The notes below the pieces were generated by a model that was not told the DNA's origin, made no database searches, and saw only the letters and a list, made by a program, of their open reading frames with translations. A program made the translations under genes and the position numbers. A stretch of DNA of 64,000 bases from Salinigranum salinum (lineage in GTDB: Archaea; Halobacteriota; Halobacteria; Halobacteriales; Haloferacaceae): contig NZ_VTOJ01000001.1 of assembly GCF_009176545.1 (NCBI RefSeq), positions 372,001-436,000 of the forward strand, written 5' to 3'. Positions 59,677-64,000 of the stretch are shown piece after piece; position 1 is the stretch's first letter, and each line of letters starts with the position of its first letter.

Positions 59677-61392
59677 CTACTTGTCGACGGAGACGTTGTT
59701 GTGGTTGGTCGTGATGTGGAAGCTGTCGACCGGGTGGGAGGTGAAGTCGTTGACGTACTCCTTCACCCCGAAGCTGTTCTTGAGGTTGTACGCGGGCAGG
59801 TGCGCGCGCTCTTCGAGCATCGTGGTGATGGCCTCCTGGTAGAGCTGCTGGCGCTCGCTGCGACTCGCGGACTCACGCGCCTGGACGAACTGCTGGGCCG
59901 CCTGCGTGCCGGCCTCGCTGTTCGCCCCCCAGTAGGTCCCGTTGGTGACACCCAGCGTGTCCTCGGTCCGGCCCAGGAGGAAGTACGTGAACGAGTCGGG
60001 GTCGGGCGTCCCGGACCAGCCGAGCGTGTACATGTTGTAGTCGTCCTCGTTGCCGGTGACGTACTTATCCAGGAACGCCCCCCAGTCGAGCCGCTGGACG
60101 GAGACGTTCTGGAAGCCGGCCTCCTTGAGGCCGTTCGACACCGTGATGCCGATCTGTTCGCGCTTGTCGTCCGGCGGGACGATGATGTTCCACGAGTAGT
60201 CCATCGGGACACCGGCCTCCTCGAACAGTGCCTGCGCCTCCTCGATGTTCTTGTCGTGGGGGATCTGACTCCACTGGTCGACCGGCATGTCCCAGTCCTC
60301 GGCGACCGACGCCGGGAGTGGGCTGTACTGCCGGACGCCGGTGGGCTCGACGTAGCTGGAGACCGCCTGGTCCATGCTGAAGCAGTAGTCGACCGCCTCG
60401 CGGACTCGCGCGTCGGCCGTCGGGCCCTCGTTACAGTTGAACGCGAGGTAGAAGTAGCCGATGCCGGCCACCTCGTCGATGCTCGCGTCCGAGATGCCCC
60501 GAACGGTGGAGTACAGCTTCGGCGGAATCTCCTCGATGACGTCGTTCTCGCCGTTGCGGAGGGTGGTCACCCGCGTGGTGGCCTCCTCGACCGGGACGAG
60601 CTCCAGTTCTGCCAGGTTCGGCTTCGTCCCCCAGTAGTCGTCGTTGCGCTGGAGGCGGACGAAGTTCCCTTCCTGCCACTCGACGAACTCGAACGGGCCG
60701 GAGCCGACCGGGTTCTGCGTGTTGAACGCATCCTTGTCCTCTTCGCGGACGGACATCGGGACGATGTCCCAGACGAGGTTGTGGTTGAACGCTCCGTAGG
60801 GGAACTTGAGGTCGAACTGCACCGTCGTCTCGTCGACGACGGTGACGGTGTCGATCATGTTCAGTTCGCTGGCGTTCTCGGTCTCCTCGGCGACCGGCGC
60901 CTCGTAGGAGTACTTCACGTCCTCGGCGGTCACCGGGTCGCCGTTGTGGAACGTCGCGTCGCCGGTCATCTCGACGACCCAGCGCGTCCCGTCGTTCGAG
61001 ACTTCGGGTTCGCCCGTCGCGAGCGACGGGGCCAGCCCGGTCGACTGGTCGTACTCGTAAAGCCCGTCGTAGATGTTCTGTGCCACCTGGTCCGAGGGAA
61101 CGTCGTTCAGGACGATGGGGTCGAACTCGAGCGGGCTCTTGACGAGCGCGATGCGGAGCTTCCCGCCGGACATCCCGCCCGACGAGGAGCTCGAATCCGA
61201 TCCGGACGAGTCCGAACCGTCCGACTCCATGTCGGAGTCGGAGTCGGAGCCCGAACTCCCGCCCGAGTCGCCCGATCCGGAGGAGTCGTCGTCACCGCCT
61301 GTACATCCGGCGAGGCCCGCGAGCCCGGCCGCGCCGAGTCCGAGCACTCGCCGCCGGTTCAGTACGTTCCAATCAGGGCTGTCGTCTTGCAT
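59677..61392 (-). CDS. Peptide ABC importer solute-binding lipoprotein (DppA-like)
   Basis: 571 residues. Tat lipoprotein signal (RRRVLGLGAAGLAGLAGC). A Gly/Ser/Asp-rich linker (residues 31-75) precedes the SBP_bac_5 body (PLEFDPIVLNDVPSDQVAQN, ATFHNGDPVTAEDVKYSYE, GTGPFEF-like VGSGPFEFVEW). The C-terminal lobe (TLGWSGTPDPDSFTYFLL) closes the peptide site. It is the first gene of the importer operon and is preceded by an AT-rich region with repeated ggacaatt motifs. Confidence 0.93.
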   Translation of the reverse strand: MQDDSPDWNVLNRRRVLGLGAAGLAGLAGCTGGDDDSSGSGDSGGSSGSDSDSDMESDGSDSSGSDSSSSSGGMSGGKLRIALVKSPLEFDPIVLNDVPSDQVAQNIYDGLYEYDQSTGLAPSLATGEPEVSNDGTRWVVEMTGDATFHNGDPVTAEDVKYSYEAPVAEETENASELNMIDTVTVVDETTVQFDLKFPYGAFNHNLVWDIVPMSVREEDKDAFNTQNPVGSGPFEFVEWQEGNFVRLQRNDDYWGTKPNLAELELVPVEEATTRVTTLRNGENDVIEEIPPKLYSTVRGISDASIDEVAGIGYFYLAFNCNEGPTADARVREAVDYCFSMDQAVSSYVEPTGVRQYSPLPASVAEDWDMPVDQWSQIPHDKNIEEAQALFEEAGVPMDYSWNIIVPPDDKREQIGITVSNGLKEAGFQNVSVQRLDWGAFLDKYVTGNEDDYNMYTLGWSGTPDPDSFTYFLLGRTEDTLGVTNGTYWGANSEAGTQAAQQFVQARESASRSERQQLYQEAITTMLEERAHLPAYNLKNSFGVKEYVNDFTSHPVDSFHITTNHNNVSVDK

Positions 61393-61750
61393 GGAGTTGA
61401 CACCTCGCGTCGGAGGATATCGGAACCAGCGTTTCGCACACTAAATACCTGACGAAGGAACAGTCGACCACAGATACGATACACAGAGCGGCTGTAGCCG
61501 GTGATCTGGACAATTTACATAGAGTGAGAGAGCTAATATTAGAACGGGAAGTTCAGTTTCGTCGCCGACTTGATGACGCTTGGGCATACAACGCGCACTT
61601 TCACCAACGTATGGACAATTATGGTGACTTCGGCGACCCCCCGTGACAGCCGGACAATTATCATGGTCGTTGATTATACATTGTCGCACAGGACCGGCGA
61701 CAGCCGAACGAGTGGACAGAGCGAAGGTACCCGGACTGGAGGGGGGTACC
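61393..61750. promoter_or_regulatory. Importer/trmY intergenic region with repeated ggacaattat motif
   Basis: 358 bases. The decamer-like ggacaattta at 61508, ggacaattat at 61613 and ggacaattat at 61652 recur on the plus strand, spaced 105 and 39 bases. The AT-rich ttgattatacattgtcgc and ctaatattag patches give the promoter regions of dppA (leftward) and trmY (rightward). The repeats are candidates for a regulator site of the importer. Confidence 0.5.
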
Positions 61751-62347
61751 ATGCGACAGTTCGTGATCACGGGCCACGACGCGCCCACGACGGACCAGTT
61801 CTCGCTCGACGACCTCCCGGGCGGTGCCGGCCGGCTCGACGTCCTCTGTCGGTGTGTCAACTCGGCGTTCTTCCTCTCGCACGCCATCCGCGAGGACGTC
61901 CGGGTTCACCTCGTCCTCGCCGACGCGTTCACCGTCACGTTCGACGGCCGTGAGGTCCGGCGACTGAACCCCGACGAACGGAGCACGGCCGCGCTCGTGC
62001 GCGGGGCGCTCGCCGAGCGAGACGAGGCGATCGGTCACGTTCCCGTCGAGACGAGCCCCGGCGTCGCCATCCGGCGTGTCGGCTTCGAGCAGACGGTGCG
62101 GGACGTCGCGAGCGAGTCGACCGTCGTCGAACTCCACGAGGACGGCACGCCGGTCGTCGACGCCTCGCCCCCCAGCGATCCGGCGTTCGTCCTCTCCGAC
62201 CACCACGACTTCTCCGAGGCCGAGGCTGCGCTGCTCGCCGAGGTCGCCGACGACCGCGTCCGACTGGGTCCGCACGCGCTGCACGCCGACCACGCGATCA
62301 CCGTCGCACACAACTATCTCGACACCGACGGCTACACCGAATACTGA
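61751..62347 (+). CDS. trmY: tRNA pseudouridine(54) N1-methyltransferase TrmY
   Basis: 198 residues from the ATG at 61751. TrmY (DUF358, SPOUT fold) converts pseudouridine 54 in the T loop to N1-methylpseudouridine in archaeal tRNA. MRQFVITGHDAPTTDQFSLD and RLDVLCRCVNSAFFLSHAIR are the family N-terminus. RLNPDERSTAAL and FVLSDHHDFSEAEAALL belong to the knot/SAM side. It lies 66 bases from a tRNA-Pro(CGG), which would be one substrate. Confidence 0.93.
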   Translation: MRQFVITGHDAPTTDQFSLDDLPGGAGRLDVLCRCVNSAFFLSHAIREDVRVHLVLADAFTVTFDGREVRRLNPDERSTAALVRGALAERDEAIGHVPVETSPGVAIRRVGFEQTVRDVASESTVVELHEDGTPVVDASPPSDPAFVLSDHHDFSEAEAALLAEVADDRVRLGPHALHADHAITVAHNYLDTDGYTEY

Positions 62348-62413
62348 CCGACTGCGCCGGGGAGGTGGGTAATCACAACTGTTAAACGCCGGCCTGTCTT
62401 GAGTGCGAGGTGC

Positions 62414-62486
62414 GGGCCGGTGGGGTAGCTTGGTATCCTTCGGCCTTCGGGTGGCCGTAACCGCAGTTCGAATCTGCGCCGGCCCA
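62414..62486 (+). tRNA. tRNA-Pro (anticodon CGG)
   Basis: 73 bases. Acceptor GGGCCGG pairs with CCGGCCC, anticodon stem CGGCC pairs with GGCCG around loop TTCGGGT (anticodon CGG), T arm CGCAG-TTCGAAT-CTGCG, discriminator A, no CCA. It has no intron. The TATA-like acaactgttaaacgcc lies about 30 bases upstream. Confidence 0.95.
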
Positions 62487-63071
62487 CTTCTCCCGCATTT
62501 CTCCCGGCGAGTGACGCGGAGCGTTCACGAGCCACGACGAAATGCGGCTGTGTGGGAGACGCGAAGATTCGAATCAGGGAGTGGAGCGAGCACTGCGAGC
62601 GGAACGACCGTGGTTCGAATCTGCGCTGTCGCCGCGAACATCGTGAGCGGCGGCTCGTGACGAGCGAAGCGAGTCACGGTGGCCCACTTCTCCCGCACAC
62701 GTTCCGAATTCGCACGACGGCAGTACGGCGGTTATCAATCATCCCAGACAGCCGACTGGAGAGTTCACCTGCGCTGCGGGCGCATTCCCGCGCCGTCACG
62801 GGCTTCACTAGAGTCGACGCGGACCAGACGGTTACAGCTCGTCACTATCAAGAAGACTCGGGGAGCGACCGATGTCCGACCGACCAGCACTGTCCTCTCT
62901 GAGACCACCAGCACCCCTTCCACGGACCGTCAGTCCATTTCGGGCAGCCTCGGTGGAGATCCATCGGGCCGTGTGATGGGATCGTCGCGACGGCCGTCCC
63001 CGGCAGACACGGCGTCCGCTCTGCCCGTTCGTGTCGGAGTGGTTATGCGCTTCCGTCCCCTCACTCGTCCA
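62487..63071. repeat. tRNA-Pro(CGG) 3'-end scar and gene-free region
   Basis: The 17 bases ggcccacttctcccgca, spanning the tRNA 3' end, occur at 62481-62497 and again at 62681-62697, exactly 200 bases apart. Inside lies a partial T-arm copy (gttcgaatctgcgc, 62613-62626) and an opposed gattcgaatc at 62566-62575. From 62700 to 63071 I see no gene or RNA; a short A/T patch (ggttatgcgcttc, 63041) is probably the promoter of the next gene. Confidence 0.7.
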
Positions 63072-63791
63072 GTGACCGACTCCCTCGACCTCTCGCTTCT
63101 CCCCACGACGGACGTCGCCGCACGCCGCGACGAGGTGGTCGCGCTCGTTGAGGCCCACGCGGGCGAGATCGCCCGCGAACTCGCACGTCTCCGCGGTGGC
63201 GACTTCGGCAGCCACGATTTCGACACCGCTCGCGGCACGTGGACGGTCAAGTACGAGGGGGGTGACGTGCAGTACCTCCGGTACGACGACGGGGCGAACG
63301 AGGTGTACGTCGTCTCGACGCACCAGCCACCGGATCCGGCGGCGCTCGCGGCAGCGATAGACGACTACCCGGCGCTCGTTCGCGCGTACAACGACCACGT
63401 CGCGAGCCTCGACGGCGTCCTCGACGGCATCGAGATGGACGTGCCAGACGTCGCGTCCACCGAGGCGGTCGTCGCCGAGCGCGACCGTATCCTCACGCAG
63501 ATCCGTGACGTCTGCACCGAGATGGCCGGACAGCTCCACCGTGCCGAGGGGACCGACTACGGGACGTTCACCGCTCGCGTCTCCGGGACGCGGTGGGAGC
63601 TGAAACGCGAGCGCGATCGGGTGTCGTACCTCCGGGTCGGCGGCGAGGGCGGACGCTATCTCCTCTCACAGTACCGAAGCCCCGCCGCGGTCGACGTGCG
63701 CGAACTCGTCACGGACGTGCCCGCGTTCGTCACGGCGTTCAACGACCACGTCGCCGCCCTCCAGTCGGACCTGGAGGGCGTCAGTGGCTGA
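63072..63791 (+). CDS. Conserved haloarchaeal hypothetical protein
   Basis: 239 residues from a GTG at 63072, with the TATA-like ggttatgc about 25-30 bases upstream; an ATG at 63045 lies inside that promoter. The chain has two similar halves: EAHAGEIARELARLRGGDFGS...WTVKYEGGDVQYLRY and RDVCTEMAGQLHRAEGTDYGT...WELKRERDRVSYLRV. An internal duplication of an alpha/beta module of about 110 residues is therefore likely. No known motif is visible. Confidence 0.7.
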   Translation: MTDSLDLSLLPTTDVAARRDEVVALVEAHAGEIARELARLRGGDFGSHDFDTARGTWTVKYEGGDVQYLRYDDGANEVYVVSTHQPPDPAALAAAIDDYPALVRAYNDHVASLDGVLDGIEMDVPDVASTEAVVAERDRILTQIRDVCTEMAGQLHRAEGTDYGTFTARVSGTRWELKRERDRVSYLRVGGEGGRYLLSQYRSPAAVDVRELVTDVPAFVTAFNDHVAALQSDLEGVSG

Positions 63792-63949
63792 ACGACGCCG
63801 GCGTCGACGGGTGAACACAGCGAGCGACTCGCCTGCCAGTACGACTGGGACGGGATCGCCGGGACGACCACCTGTCTGTACTTTCAGATTCGATAGCGTA
63901 ACTGGTGCGTGACCCATTCGACGACGTGGCCGCCCAGATCCGACCGACG

Positions 63950-63990
63950 ACACGGTTTTATCGGTTTTCTTTCCCGTCACGTGCTCGACA
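63950..63990 (+). promoter_or_regulatory. Promoter-like element near the right edge
   Basis: The element cggttttatcggttttc, about 63952-63968, is T-rich in a GC-rich setting. GTG codons follow at about 63981 and 63993, so a plus-strand gene probably starts at the edge and continues outside the window. Bases 63792-63950 hold no gene. Confidence 0.35.
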
Positions 63991-64000
63991 CTGTGACCTC

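Noticed and set aside
63666-63980. 104-codon minus-strand frame at the right end
   Set aside because: It overlaps the 3' part of the conserved plus-strand gene and has shadow-like Arg/Val composition.

Overview
The window is 64 kb of very GC-rich archaeal chromosome from an extreme halophile (class Halobacteria; I cannot fix the genus). The evidence is strongly acidic proteins, Tat-type lipoprotein signals with an RR motif and a lipobox cysteine, leaderless-looking GTG/ATG starts with TATA boxes about 25-35 bases upstream, a divergent glnA/lrp pair, archaeal tRNA-modification genes (trm1, trmY), and two proline tRNA genes without an encoded CCA. There is no rRNA, transposase, integrase or CRISPR array.

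Layout. 0-5.2 kb: a membrane-anchored winged-helix regulator cut by the left edge, small acidic and DUF1328 membrane proteins, a GalT-like uridylyltransferase, a receiver-PAS response regulator and a family 4 uracil-DNA glycosylase. 5.2-11.3 kb is an accessory island. A 1766-residue secreted beta-helix protein with six CBM6-like repeats of exactly 483 bp sits between a decayed and an intact copy of the same small membrane-protein gene, and its last residues are read from the antisense of a prs-like gene end. 11.3-21.4 kb: a berberine-bridge-type oxidoreductase, a histidine kinase with a second membrane domain, an ArsN2-like acetyltransferase, PRPP synthase, conserved haloarchaeal proteins, Trm1, a YihY fusion protein and an EthD-like protein. 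21.5-24.1 kb: a possible metal-handling locus of a spondin-like Met-rich lipoprotein, DUF2182 and DUF1326. 24.2-30.6 kb: PAP2 phosphatase, glnA/lrp, M29 aminopeptidase followed by 122-bp tandem repeats, a GYD protein and threonine aldolase. 30.6-41 kb: CDF metal transporter, phosphoesterase, PiT transporter with a coupled microprotein, CNNM/CorC-like protein, a glutaredoxin-like and Cys-less peroxiredoxin-like pair, a Sua5/TsaC protein, a Cas4-like protein with lost active-site residues, and a lipoprotein. 41-47 kb: tRNA-Pro(TGG) with tRNA-derived scars, a DASS/TrkA-C transporter, isocitrate lyase and an ABC-2 exporter. 47-55 kb: SppA-type protease with a DUF4350 protein, SDR, gamma-glutamyltransferase, an epoxide-hydrolase-like enzyme and small conserved proteins. 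55-61.4 kb: a complete five-gene peptide ABC importer. 61.4-64 kb: trmY, tRNA-Pro(CGG) with a scar, and a conserved haloarchaeal protein.

Most of the window is ordinary core chromosome. The unusual signal is in four places: the repeat-protein island at 5-11 kb, the Met/Cys-rich cluster at 21.5-24 kb, the repeat scars behind both tRNA-Pro genes and behind the M29 gene, and two enzymes that keep their fold but lack their expected catalytic residues (Cas4-like, peroxiredoxin-like). Start sites are chosen by reading upstream promoters and family N-termini, so several are inferences.
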